64,000 nucleotides of DNA, taken from assembly GCA_964502005.1 (NCBI GenBank), contig CAZCUX010000023.1, forward strand, positions 1 through 64,000, in the 5' to 3' direction. The notes beneath the pieces were generated by a model. The model saw nothing but the letters and a program-made list of their open reading frames with translations, searched no databases and was not told where the DNA came from. Both the position numbers and the translations under genes were made by a program. This DNA is from CAJWOS01 sp964502005 (GTDB taxonomy: Bacteria; Myxococcota_A; UBA796; UBA2385). Below, one piece after another: positions 52,058 to 61,269 of the stretch (position 1 is the first letter of the stretch; each line of letters starts with the position of its first letter).

Positions 52058-52795
52058 TCAGCGCCCGGAGCGAATTTCCGTGCGACGGTTTCGGGCCCAT
52101 GCGGCTTCGGTGTTGCGCGAATCGAGGGGGCGCTCTTCGCCGTAAGATACGGTTTGGACACGGTTGGCCGGCACACCTTGGGTCGCGAGCCAACGCTTGA
52201 CCGCATCGGCGCGTCGCTGGCCGAGGGCGAGGTTGTATTCGGTGGTGCCGCGTTCGTCGCAGTGGCCTTCAATGCGCACCGTGCCACCGCGTGCCGTGAA
52301 GCAGCGCAAGTGCTCTAGCAGCGTGCCTGTGGCGGAGCTCGTCAGGGTCGAGGAGTCGAAGTCGAAGCTGACCGTGATGTTTTCGCAGTTGAGCCCCGCC
52401 GTGGCATCGGTGGGGGGCGGTGCCGGGGCGTCGGGCTTGGCGACGATTGCGGCGCGCAGGGTGTGCGCGGTCCCATCGGGGTTCTTGACTTGGAGGTCGT
52501 GGGGGCCGACCGCGAGGGGCGGCACCCCGATTTCGAGCGTATTGGAGTCGAGGCGCTCGACAACGGCAATGCGCGAGGAGTCGATATACACCTCGACGCC
52601 CGTCATGAAGCCGCTGCCAAACACTTGGGCCCGGAAGGCTTGGTTGGCCTCTGGTCGCGGAGGGTCCACGCTGATGACCTGGACCCGAACGGTCGGCGAA
52701 GCCGGCGGCGGCGCGGGTGGCGGTGGTGGCTCCGGTTTTTTACAAGCGACAGCGGAGACCACAGCAAGGGCCAAAAAGACGGCAGTGAGGCGCAT
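52058..52795 (-). CDS. pal: Pal-like peptidoglycan-associated lipoprotein
   Basis: 245 aa. Lipoprotein signal (LALAVVSAVAC), Pro-rich linker, an IPT/TIG-like beta domain at about 35-115 (SVDPPRPEANQAFRAQVFGSGFMTGVEVYID), then an OmpA/Pal C-terminal domain: VSFDFDSSTL, VRIEGHCDERGTTEYNLALGQRRADAVKRWL and VSYGEERPL, with the diaminopimelate-binding Asp and Arg. The inserted TIG domain is unusual for Pal. Upstream of cpoB, as in Tol-Pal loci; tolQRAB would lie elsewhere. Confidence 0.85.
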   Translation of the reverse strand: MRLTAVFLALAVVSAVACKKPEPPPPPAPPPASPTVRVQVISVDPPRPEANQAFRAQVFGSGFMTGVEVYIDSSRIAVVERLDSNTLEIGVPPLAVGPHDLQVKNPDGTAHTLRAAIVAKPDAPAPPPTDATAGLNCENITVSFDFDSSTLTSSATGTLLEHLRCFTARGGTVRIEGHCDERGTTEYNLALGQRRADAVKRWLATQGVPANRVQTVSYGEERPLDSRNTEAAWARNRRTEIRSGR

Positions 52796-52960
52796 GGATA
52801 CCTCGGCAGGGCGATAGGCGGGACATTGGCGGAACAGCAGACCGTTGGTACGGGGTGGTTGCGGAGACCGTTCGGTGTCCGGCTGCGGTGGTTCGCCCGC
52901 AGCACACCCCTCCCCGTAGGTCGCGAGGGAGGCGATGTGTGTTGTAAGGTTGTATCGCCT

Positions 52961-53006
52961 GACCTGTCAAGACCTCCTGTCGGAATGACATGAAGCTTGA
53001 CGGGTC
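52961..53006 (-). terminator. Inverted repeat after the Mur-ligase gene
   Basis: Arms GACCTGTCAAG (52961-52971) and CTTGACGGGTC (52996-53006) pair with one G-T wobble around a 24-base loop, 20 bases past the stop of the last cyanophycin-operon gene. The 230-base gap to pal (52796-53025) holds no gene. Confidence 0.45.
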
Positions 53007-53025
53007 CACCGACGCCCGTTTGCCC

Positions 53026-54696
53026 TCAGGAGCGACCCGGATGTCCTTCTGGCTGCGCGCCTTCCTCGGCGAGCATTGCGAGGACCTCGTCAAGCTGCTC
53101 GTGAACGAGCAACAGGGCGAGGTCTCCTGACCCAATGAGGGTCAACGCATGCCGAGACGCATCCAGCTCATCGGGAATCTCGAGAATCGCAGCGTCGTCC
53201 ATGCCGCGTTCGCGCAACAACCGACGCAGCATTTCGGGCACTTCGCCCATTTGGCGTCCGCGGAGATGGTCGGGCAGTTCTTTCAAGATGACGACATCGG
53301 GCTGCATTCCCGCCAGAGCGTCGGCATAGAGCGCGATGAGGGCGTCCGTGCGGTCGCCAGCTTGGCTCGCGAGCGACACGACCTTGCCGGGGCGCGCGGC
53401 GGCGGCCACGCTTTGTAGTGCCCGAACGCCTGCCGAGTTGTGGGCGAAATCGACCACCACGCGCGCACCGTTGGGCATTCGGTAGGCGTTCATGCGGCCG
53501 AGCGAGTGCGTCGTGTCGGCGCGGAGGTTAGAAAGACCCGCGCGCACCGCGGAGAGCGGTAGGCCCATGGATGTTGCCACGAGTGCCGCGCACAGTGCGT
53601 TTTCGACCATAAATCGCGCGGCGCCGCCGAGGGTGAGCGGGATGTCCGCCTCCTGCATGAGCGCGATGACCTCGTCGTTTTGACGCAAATAGAGGTGGCC
53701 GTTTGTCGCCCACGCAGACAAATCGGCGGCCTCCGGGCCGTCGGCAAACCGCAATACGCGCAGGTCGGCGCGAGAAATCGCGGCCCCCGAGAGGTAAGGG
53801 TCGCGTCCATGAAGCACCAAGGTGCCGCCGGACCGCACGCCTGCCGCGATACCGAGCTTGGCCCACGCCATATCGTGCAAGTCGTGGAGGCCCCACTCTC
53901 CCAAGTGGTCGGCGGAAACGTTGGTGACAGCGGCGACATCGGCAGCCGCGAATGCGAGTCCCCGCCGCAGCAAGCCACCGCGGGCGGTTTCGAGCACCGC
54001 GACTTCGACTTCGGGGTGACGAAGGACGGTGCGAGCGGCGCCAGGGCCGGTCCAGTCACCCTTCTCTACCCATTCGCCGTTGACGACGACGCCGTCCGAC
54101 GATGTATTTCCGACGCCGTGTCCTGCTGCGCGGGCGATTGCGGCCACCATTCGTGTGGTGGTGGTCTTTCCATTGGTGCCCGTGATGAGCGCGCATGGAA
54201 TCCGACGGGCGGTCGCTGCGACCGTCGCGGCATCCGGCAGGTGGGAGAGGGGCCACGTTTGTGCGTACCGCCCCATACCAGCCGTGAATCCATCGTCATC
54301 GAAAAACACGGGCAGGCCGGCGGATTGGGCGAGCAGATCCGCGAGGGCGGGATGTGCCTCGTCGGCCGCCGCTTGGCGGAGCGCGTCGATGTCGACGGGC
54401 CCCTCCGCCAAGGCTGCTTTCAATGCGTCGACCGCAGTGCCCAGTCGGTCAGCGGGCGCGCGCGCGCCAATCGACGCGCCTCCGAAGTGGGGGCGTATAC
54501 GGAGGGATTGTGCGTCGCCAAACGAAAGTGCCGTCCACACCGAAACGATGCGGCCCACGGCTTCGTCGAGCAGCGCGGCGCGGTCGGCGGTGGCTGGGAG
54601 GCCAAGCTCGCAGCCAACGCCCGGACCGTCCAACAGGGGATGAACGCCCGGAATCCGCCGGGCATCGGAACAGCGCCAAAGCGCGGCGGGGCTCAA
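53026..54696 (-). CDS. CphA-paralogous Mur ligase without ATP-grasp domain
   Basis: 556 aa; TTG start overlapping the cphA stop (TTGA), the tightest available coupling. Residues 1-165 are loosely similar to the CphA N-terminal domain (GVHPLLDGPGVGCELGLP). The Mur-ligase central domain begins at the P-loop GTNGKTTTT (about 173-180), then SSDGVVVNGEW, VLETARGGLLRRGL and VTNVSADHLGEWGL, each closely matched in CphA (TTDGVYIDGQ, VLETARGGLLRAGL, INVAEDHMGLGGI). The C-terminal domain has VVVDFAHNSAGVRALQ. No ATP-grasp domain is present. It could bind or regulate CphA, act on a different amino acid, or be an active partner of the polymerase. Not CphA2, which keeps the ATP-grasp domain. Confidence 0.82.
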   Translation of the reverse strand: MSPAALWRCSDARRIPGVHPLLDGPGVGCELGLPATADRAALLDEAVGRIVSVWTALSFGDAQSLRIRPHFGGASIGARAPADRLGTAVDALKAALAEGPVDIDALRQAAADEAHPALADLLAQSAGLPVFFDDDGFTAGMGRYAQTWPLSHLPDAATVAATARRIPCALITGTNGKTTTTRMVAAIARAAGHGVGNTSSDGVVVNGEWVEKGDWTGPGAARTVLRHPEVEVAVLETARGGLLRRGLAFAAADVAAVTNVSADHLGEWGLHDLHDMAWAKLGIAAGVRSGGTLVLHGRDPYLSGAAISRADLRVLRFADGPEAADLSAWATNGHLYLRQNDEVIALMQEADIPLTLGGAARFMVENALCAALVATSMGLPLSAVRAGLSNLRADTTHSLGRMNAYRMPNGARVVVDFAHNSAGVRALQSVAAAARPGKVVSLASQAGDRTDALIALYADALAGMQPDVVILKELPDHLRGRQMGEVPEMLRRLLRERGMDDAAILEIPDELDASRHALTLIGSGDLALLLVHEQLDEVLAMLAEEGAQPEGHPGRS

Positions 54697-57485
54697 TCGG
54701 CCTCCTCGTTGTCGAGGACAACCACACCACGCTCATCCCGCTGAAGGCGCAACCCGGCTACACTTCCGGTGGGTGGCAACGTGGGCAGGTCCGGGGGGAC
54801 ACTACTGAGCGGCGTCTCTTCTTCGCGGACACGACCCCCGAAGTAGATGACTTGCTTCCAGGTGCGTGTGGTCTTGTCGGCGAACAGCATCACGAGGTCT
54901 CCTTTTTGGGCGAAGGACATCGCGCGGTCGACGGCTTCGACCTCATCGGGGACAATGTGGATGTTGGACGCGGACACTCCGGCTTCTTGGAGGGCTGCCG
55001 CCAGGATGCGGGGCACTTCGTCATGGCCGCGGCGACGGGCGTTGTCGTCACGGCGGCAGATGAAGGTGTCGAAGCTGCGGGCCGCGCGAAGGGCGATGGC
55101 GCGGATGTCTTCGTCCCGTCGGTCGCCGGGTGCCGCCAACACGACGGTCTTGCGCATGTCCTGGTTGCGATTGGAGGTCATGCGGTCCACCAAGGTACAC
55201 ATGGCTTCAATCGCGGCAGGGTTGTGGCCGTAGTCGACGATAACGCGGAAGCCATGCTGGTCGTAGATATTCATGCGACCGGGCGTCTGGAAGAAGGACG
55301 CGTCAAAGGTTCGAAGGCCGGAGCGGATATCGTCGAGCTTGAGCCCCATAGCGTGTGCCATTGCGGCGGCGAACATGGCGTTTTGCACATTGTGCATCGC
55401 CTGCCCTTCGAGGGTGGCCGGAATCAAGTGTGTCCACAGCAGGGGCATGTGGCTGTTTCGGTCATACAGCGTAATCATTTGCCCGTTGACGCCACCTTCG
55501 AGGGCGACCGCGCGGCCGCCGGCGCGAATATGCTCCCGTACAAGCTGGTTTTCGGGGTGCATGGTGACATAGCAGATGTGCTTCGCGCGTGAATGCGCGG
55601 CCATACGGACACAATGGGGGTCATCTGCATTGAGGACGACGGTGTCGCGTGCAACTTCAATCGGGATGCGCTTGACGGCGGCAAGCTGTTCGAGGGTGTC
55701 GATGCCGCCGAGCCCCATGTGGTCTTCGGCGACGTTGATACAGCAGGCGACATCGGGGGCGCGATAGCCCAACCCGGCCCGAAGCAAGCCACCACGGGCA
55801 GTTTCAAGGACTGCGACGTTGACGGTGGGGTCGCGCAATACCATACGCGCGCTGGCAGGTCCGGTCATGTCGCCGTCTACGGTGCGCTGTCCGTCGATAT
55901 AAACGCCGTCGGTGGTGGTCATGCCGACAATCGCTCCGACCATCTTGTGAATGTGGGCCAACATCCGGGTGGTGGTGGTCTTTCCGTTTGTGCCCGTGAT
56001 GGCGGCAATCGGAATGCGAGACGGTGCGCCGGGCGGGAACAGCATCTCCATGACCTTGCCCGCGACATCGCGCGGCTGGCCTTCGGAGGGCGCGACGTGC
56101 ATACGGAAGCCGGGCGCTGCATTGACTTCGCAAATGCCGCCGCCAATGTCTTTATAGGACCGCGAGATGTCCGGGGTGAGGAAGTCGACGCCGCAGACGT
56201 CCAGGCCAATCGCCGCCGCGGCGCGAATGGCCATCTCGCGGTTGTCGGGGTGCACAATGTCGGTGACGTCGACGCTGGTGCCACCGGTCGACAAATTGCC
56301 CGTAGAGCGCAAATACAGCACTTCGCCCGCTGGGACGATGCTATCGACGGTGAGGCCGGCTTGCTGAATCAGGCGGAGCGCTTGGTGGTCCAGCTCAATC
56401 CGCGTCAGCACCTTTTCGTGACCGATGCCGCGGCGCGGGTCTTCGTTGACGCGGTCGACCAATGCGCGAATCGTGCGCTCGCCATCGCCGACGACATGTC
56501 CGGGAACGCGCTTGGCTACGGCGACCAGTTCGCCGTTGACCACCAACATGCGGTGGTCCAGGCCTCTGATGAAGGTCTCGACGAGCACGGTGCGGCTATG
56601 GTCGCGGGCTTGGGCGAACGCGGTGCGGACCTGCTCTTCGTTCTCCAGGCCAATCGACACGCCACGGCCGTGATTGGCGTCCAACGGCTTGACCACCACG
56701 GGGTAGCCCAAGCGGCGCGCGGCGCGGACGGCTTCGTCGGGCGTGTAGGTCTGCTCCTGGCGGGGCACCGGGAGGCCGAGGTCGGCGAGGATTTGGTTGG
56801 TTTCTTCTTTGTCCGATGCAATAGACACGCCGATGTGGCGGGTCTCCGAGGTGACGGTGGCCTGAATGCGGCGCTGGTGCTTGCCGTGGCCAAACTGCAC
56901 CAAGCTGTACCGATTGAGCCGGAGCCAAGGGATGTCGCGCTCGATGGCCGCGCGCACCAACGACGCGGTGGACGGTCCCAACGCGCGCCGCTGCGAGCCG
57001 CGAATCATGGACTCGAGGGCGCTCGAGAACTCGAAGTCGTCGGGAACCTCGAATCCACCGCGCAGTTCGACAGGAAGCAAGGAGTGCAGCAACAGCATCG
57101 CCAGCTGGCCGGCCTGCTCGCCGACCCAGGCGTCCTCATACTCGTAAACGACGTGGTAGTGGCCGTAGGCGCCGGTGCCGCGTGTCTTTCCGAAGGTGAC
57201 GCGCGCGGCGCACAAGTTCTGAAGCTCGATTGCAACGTGCTCCAGAACGTGACCGAGCCATGTGCCGCCGTCTTCGCGCAAGCGCCGTACAAAACCTCCC
57301 GGCACGCTATAAGAGCAGCCGTGCTCGGCCAGCGATGGTACTGCGGCCAACAATCCGTCGACAAAGCCAGGCAATGTGGCCGAAGGATGGTCCTCAAGCG
57401 GTCCCAGGTCGATGGTAAATCGAATGACAGGGAAGTTCGCGTACAGGTTGGGACCGACGTAGGTGCGCTGCTCAATGACTCGCAT
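54693..57485 (-). CDS. cphA: Cyanophycin synthetase CphA1
   Basis: 930 aa, ATG at 57485. N-terminal domain (YVGPNLYANFPVIRFTIDLG, WLGHVLEHVAIELQNL), then an ATP-grasp domain at about 210-480 (PVVVKPLDANHGRGVSIGL, GLDHRMLVVNGELVAVAKRVP, DFLTPDISR, CEVNAAPGFRMH) that adds aspartate, then a Mur-ligase domain with GTNGKTTTT at about 498 (ITGTNGKTTTTRML, TTDGVYIDGQ, VETARGGLLRAGLG-like block, VIVDYGHNPAAIEAM) that adds arginine. The tail after 890 is acidic and longer than usual. Polymerises beta-Asp-Arg (multi-L-arginyl-poly-L-aspartate). Third gene of the operon iadA-cphB-cphA-Mur ligase. Confidence 0.95.
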   Translation of the reverse strand: MRVIEQRTYVGPNLYANFPVIRFTIDLGPLEDHPSATLPGFVDGLLAAVPSLAEHGCSYSVPGGFVRRLREDGGTWLGHVLEHVAIELQNLCAARVTFGKTRGTGAYGHYHVVYEYEDAWVGEQAGQLAMLLLHSLLPVELRGGFEVPDDFEFSSALESMIRGSQRRALGPSTASLVRAAIERDIPWLRLNRYSLVQFGHGKHQRRIQATVTSETRHIGVSIASDKEETNQILADLGLPVPRQEQTYTPDEAVRAARRLGYPVVVKPLDANHGRGVSIGLENEEQVRTAFAQARDHSRTVLVETFIRGLDHRMLVVNGELVAVAKRVPGHVVGDGERTIRALVDRVNEDPRRGIGHEKVLTRIELDHQALRLIQQAGLTVDSIVPAGEVLYLRSTGNLSTGGTSVDVTDIVHPDNREMAIRAAAAIGLDVCGVDFLTPDISRSYKDIGGGICEVNAAPGFRMHVAPSEGQPRDVAGKVMEMLFPPGAPSRIPIAAITGTNGKTTTTRMLAHIHKMVGAIVGMTTTDGVYIDGQRTVDGDMTGPASARMVLRDPTVNVAVLETARGGLLRAGLGYRAPDVACCINVAEDHMGLGGIDTLEQLAAVKRIPIEVARDTVVLNADDPHCVRMAAHSRAKHICYVTMHPENQLVREHIRAGGRAVALEGGVNGQMITLYDRNSHMPLLWTHLIPATLEGQAMHNVQNAMFAAAMAHAMGLKLDDIRSGLRTFDASFFQTPGRMNIYDQHGFRVIVDYGHNPAAIEAMCTLVDRMTSNRNQDMRKTVVLAAPGDRRDEDIRAIALRAARSFDTFICRRDDNARRRGHDEVPRILAAALQEAGVSASNIHIVPDEVEAVDRAMSFAQKGDLVMLFADKTTRTWKQVIYFGGRVREEETPLSSVPPDLPTLPPTGSVAGLRLQRDERGVVVLDNEEAD

Positions 57486-57602
57486 AGGCGGCTCCTGCGC
57501 CCCTCGGGGCGATGACGGGTTGGCGGACAGTGCAGAAAATGGATGAAAATTTTCGCGAAGACGAGCGTATGTAGACGAATCGCGAGATTCTGTCTATGCC
57601 GA

Positions 57603-58430
57603 CTATTTGGACTTGCCGGGGGTGGCTGTCCGATAGTGAAGCTGGAAGGAAGCACCATGCGTGAGGACATGCAAGCGCACGCCAATCAATTGCACGGGCT
57701 CGCCTTCGGTGACGTTTGCCATGCTCGAATACTGGAGGTCGGACACATCGACGATGGTGATGGCGCCTTTGCCGACAACTTCGAGAACGAGGTCGCCGCG
57801 AATGAAGGCCGCCGTGTCTTCGTCGAGCCCGATGCCGATAGCGAACGGATTGTAGGCGAGCGCGCCCATGAGGCGACCGAGGCGGTCACGCTCCCGGAAG
57901 TGCTGGTCGACGATGACGCGGTTGGTGAGGCCCAGGCCCGCGCACAGCGTCACTTGGCCGGCGATGGGGGTGGCGCCTTCCCGTCCGAACGCAATCATGT
58001 GCTCCGACACAAACGCCGCGCCGGCAGAGGTGCCTGCGACGTTGGTGCCGCGGGCGTTGACGCGCCGAACGGTGCGCGCGACGTCGGTGCCGCCGAGAAT
58101 GGTCGAAAGACGAAGTTGGTTGCCGCCCGTAAAAAAGATGCCCGTTGCCTGCTCCAAAATTTCGACAACATCTGGCCCGTCGGCTTCATGGCGTTCTTTG
58201 ATGTCGAGCACGACGACCCGCGCCACGCCGATGTCCATGAAGATGTCGTGGTAACGCTGACCGGTGGTGTCAAGCTCGGAAGCGGTGGGAATCACGACCA
58301 GGCTGGCGTTTTCGCCGCCGCATTCGCGGACGAAGCGGCGAAGGATTCGGCGGTCGCTGATTTTGTCTTCGGCGCCGCCGATGGGGACGATGAGGCCGCG
58401 GCTTCCGGGAGTGAGTTCGGGAGATGGCAT
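57603..58430 (-). CDS. cphB: Cyanophycinase
   Basis: 275 aa. Serine peptidase of the S51 type: GLIVPIGGAEDK, SLVVIPTASEL, ATGIFFTGGNQLRL, NVAGTSAGAAFVSEHMI (catalytic Ser in TSAGA), LGLTNRVIVDQHFRERDRLGRL and GIGLDEDTAAF. Cleaves cyanophycin to beta-Asp-Arg dipeptides. Located 117 bases upstream of cphA, same strand. Confidence 0.95.
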   Translation of the reverse strand: MPSPELTPGSRGLIVPIGGAEDKISDRRILRRFVRECGGENASLVVIPTASELDTTGQRYHDIFMDIGVARVVVLDIKERHEADGPDVVEILEQATGIFFTGGNQLRLSTILGGTDVARTVRRVNARGTNVAGTSAGAAFVSEHMIAFGREGATPIAGQVTLCAGLGLTNRVIVDQHFRERDRLGRLMGALAYNPFAIGIGLDEDTAAFIRGDLVLEVVGKGAITIVDVSDLQYSSMANVTEGEPVQLIGVRLHVLTHGASFQLHYRTATPGKSK

Positions 58431-58490
58431 AGGCTCAAGGGGGGCAGGAGAGGGGACTAGGAAGAGGAGCGATGGCGCAGGGCCAGCGCG

Positions 58491-59657
58491 TCAACGTGCT
58501 GGAGTCTCAAACAGGCCGCGCACGACCGGTTCGCCATCGCGAACGAGAAAACGGCCGGCGGCCATCGTATGGCGGACGTGAAGGTCCGGGGACAGAACCA
58601 AGAGGTCTGCATCGACATTGGGTGCCAGATGGCCCTTTTGGTGTAAGCGGAACAAGCGTGCGGGCGTAGAGGTGATGGGGCGCAAGGCGAGGGCGAGGTC
58701 GATGCCGAGCGCAACCGCACCCCGCACCGTATGCAACAAGGTCGATGGCGAGCCCACATCCATATGGCAAAGCTGGCCGTCTGCACCGAACGTGGGCAAG
58801 CAGCCGCCGCCGTCGCTGGACATCGTGAGGTGGTCGAGGGGCAAGCCTGCGTTCACCCAATCGGCGAGGTCGGACGCCGAGGTTGGCTCTCCGGGCTCGT
58901 CGGGAAATGCGGTGAGGTCGACTGTGACCCCTCGTTCTACGATGGCTTGCGCTTCGGCCCACAACCGGCGGTTGCGGTTGACGTGGGTGGGATGCCACGT
59001 CCGCGCGGGAAGCTCGGTGGTGTCGAGGGCCTTGTGGACGAGGTCGAGACCCCTGGCGCCATCGCCCATATGCAAATGTACGAGGCCCGCCTTCCCCGTC
59101 ATGAGGCCGGCGACGTGGGCGTCTGCGCCGATGCGCACGAGCTCGTCGAAGGTCGGCTGCGAGGACCTGTGGTCAGAAATCGCGAGCTCGCCCACCGCAA
59201 TGATTCGGTCGACCAGTGCGATGTCTTCTCGCACAGAGCCGAGGAGCGTATCGGGAGGCACACGGTAGGCGCCCGTATAACAATAGGCGGTGATGCCAAA
59301 ATGGGCCAAGCCGCGTGCGGTTGCGAGCAGCGAGCGAATCGAGCGGGTGGTGGAGTCGGTGCCCAACAGACCGACCGCGGTGGTGACACCGGCACCGGTG
59401 AGCTGGGACAACAACAGCGCCGGAACCCGCGTGTGGGCGCCCCCTTCACCGCCGCCGCCATCGAGGTGGGCGTGAACATCCACGATGCCAGGGCACAAAA
59501 TATCGCCATCGAGGGGCACCACCTCGACCGGCCAGCCCGTTGGCGGCACCGGCAGATTTCGCCCAATTGCAGCGACCTTGGTTCCGGCGACCAGCAGATC
59601 GCAGCGCCCGAGGTCGTTGGGTGCGAAGACATGCGCGTTTTGGAAGAGGGTTAGCAA
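58491..59657 (-). CDS. iadA: Isoaspartyl dipeptidase (beta-aspartyl-peptidase)
   Basis: 388 aa if begun at a TTG (59657), giving the length of E. coli IadA (390 aa) and the family's usual N-terminus (LLTLFQNAHVFAP); a GTG at 59705 adds 16 residues. Amidohydrolase fold: CPGIVDVHAHLDGGGGEGG (HxH metal ligands), TGKAGLVHLHMGDGARGL, HPTHVNRNRRL, and LTMSSDGGGCLPTFG (Asp and substrate loop). Splits beta-Asp-Arg from cyanophycinase into Asp and Arg. Sixty bases upstream of cphB, completing the polymer's degradation route in one operon. Confidence 0.92.
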   Translation of the reverse strand: MLTLFQNAHVFAPNDLGRCDLLVAGTKVAAIGRNLPVPPTGWPVEVVPLDGDILCPGIVDVHAHLDGGGGEGGAHTRVPALLLSQLTGAGVTTAVGLLGTDSTTRSIRSLLATARGLAHFGITAYCYTGAYRVPPDTLLGSVREDIALVDRIIAVGELAISDHRSSQPTFDELVRIGADAHVAGLMTGKAGLVHLHMGDGARGLDLVHKALDTTELPARTWHPTHVNRNRRLWAEAQAIVERGVTVDLTAFPDEPGEPTSASDLADWVNAGLPLDHLTMSSDGGGCLPTFGADGQLCHMDVGSPSTLLHTVRGAVALGIDLALALRPITSTPARLFRLHQKGHLAPNVDADLLVLSPDLHVRHTMAAGRFLVRDGEPVVRGLFETPAR

Positions 59658-59829
59658 TTCTGCACTCGCGGCATGCCGTGGTGGTGGGGCGTGGCCGATT
59701 ATCACGCCGTCGCGCGGGCGCTATGGCGCAGTGCGCGGGTGCTGGGGGGAATCTGCATCGGGTTTCAAGTGTTGCCCGGACCGGTTATTCCGCAGCCGAA
59801 TGTTCTCGGGTCCGTTTTGGAGGTTGCCC

Positions 59830-61212
59830 ATGAATCGTGCGTTGTCCTTGGGTTTGCCCGCGTTGCTGTTGTCGATGGCGGTGGGGGAATCGACGACTGC
59901 CGAAGCGGCAACCGGTGCCAATGTTCCGGTTTGTGCGGACTGCAATGTGTTGTGGTTGGTGATTGACACCACGCGCGCCGACTACGTTGGTTTTTTGGGG
60001 AACAAGGACGGAAATACCCCCCATATCGACCGGTTGGCCGGGAGAGGCATTGTCTTTGAGCAAGGTTGGACCCAAGGCGCCGAAACGATGATTTCGGTGA
60101 GCAGTTATGCCACGGGCCGGTACAACCGAAATACCGACATGAACTTCACGATTTTCAATCGGGATGCGGTGTACCACCCCATGTCGCCGGAGCTCACGAC
60201 GGTCGCGGAGGTGCTCTCGTCCAAAGGGTACAAGACCGCCGGAATGACCGCCAATATGGTCATTGCGAAAGGCGTGAAGTTTGACCTTGAGTTGCATCAT
60301 GGATTTCAAGAATGGGCAAAGGGCACCGATGCGGAGGTGGCCGATTATGGAATCAAGCAACTGGATGCGCTGAAAGGCGAAAAGTTCTTTCTTTATTTGC
60401 ATATGATGGGGCCGCACCATCCAAACGCCGAGTTGCCTGGCTTCAAAGAGCGACGGGGAGCCTTTCCTGCGGGAATGCCCGAGGCGGAGAACAACATTTA
60501 TCGCGAGGTAAACAACGGCAAGCGCACGCTTTCTGACGAAGAGGCGCGGTATATGCGTGCGCTATACGCGGATGCCTTGTGGGAAGCTGACGGGCAAATG
60601 GGGCGGGTGCTCGACCACCTCGCGAAGCTCGGCCTCGACCGCAAGACCCTCGTGATTTTTACCAGCGACCATGGCGAGAGCCTGGGCGAGCTGCACAATG
60701 GAAAGCCCGTGTGGGGCCACGGCCACGCATTGACCGACCCCTTGCTTCACGTTCCGTTGGTGATGGCGGGGCCCGGCCTGTCGCCAGGCGTTCGCGAGAA
60801 GAGCCAGATGGCCGAACTGGTTGACCTTGCTCCTACGATTGTCAGCTATCTTGGCATTTCGGAAGAGCCTGCGTGGGGATGGGACGGCGACCCCCTCGTC
60901 GGGAAGGGGCTCGCTGTGGGCAACACGAGCATCTCGGATCGCGGGATTCCAGGACATTCGAATGCGGCCATTCGCTCGCTCACACACGGCGTCATGTGGT
61001 GGGAGACGGCCAACAAGTGGTTCTATACGAACCTCAAAGCCGCAGGCGACGCCGAGTATGCCTATGTGGGCGCTGACGCGGAACACAAGCGCCTTCAGGC
61101 GCTCTTGCAAAGCTATATGGACTCCGCGCATCCTCCCAAAGCGGGCACGGGCGCGGCGGCCCCGGAAGGGGACACGCTCGAACAGCTGAAAGAATTGGGC
61201 TACGTAGAGTAA
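59830..61212 (+). CDS. Sulfatase-superfamily hydrolase, Thr nucleophile
   Basis: 460 aa from the ATG at 59830 with GGAGG six bases upstream; signal peptide LGLPALLLSMAVGESTTAEA. Alkaline-phosphatase superfamily: NVLWLVIDTTRADYVGFLG (metal Asp residues), TPHIDRLAGRGIVFEQGW, FLYLHMMGPHHP, IFTSDHGESLGE (metal Asp-His), WGHGHALTDPLLHVPLVM. Sulfatases need Cys or Ser in CxPSR for formylglycine. Aligned on the TGRY that follows, this reads ETMISVSSYATGRY, with Thr at that point and no Pro-Ser-Arg. So it is probably a Thr-nucleophile phosphodiesterase or phosphotransferase, or arylsulfatase-like without FGly. Periplasmic. Confidence 0.8.
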   Translation: MNRALSLGLPALLLSMAVGESTTAEAATGANVPVCADCNVLWLVIDTTRADYVGFLGNKDGNTPHIDRLAGRGIVFEQGWTQGAETMISVSSYATGRYNRNTDMNFTIFNRDAVYHPMSPELTTVAEVLSSKGYKTAGMTANMVIAKGVKFDLELHHGFQEWAKGTDAEVADYGIKQLDALKGEKFFLYLHMMGPHHPNAELPGFKERRGAFPAGMPEAENNIYREVNNGKRTLSDEEARYMRALYADALWEADGQMGRVLDHLAKLGLDRKTLVIFTSDHGESLGELHNGKPVWGHGHALTDPLLHVPLVMAGPGLSPGVREKSQMAELVDLAPTIVSYLGISEEPAWGWDGDPLVGKGLAVGNTSISDRGIPGHSNAAIRSLTHGVMWWETANKWFYTNLKAAGDAEYAYVGADAEHKRLQALLQSYMDSAHPPKAGTGAAAPEGDTLEQLKELGYVE

Positions 61213-61269
61213 AGGTAAGGTGGCCGGGGACGAAATAGCGGTTTGTTTCTTCGCGCATTGGACACCCGG

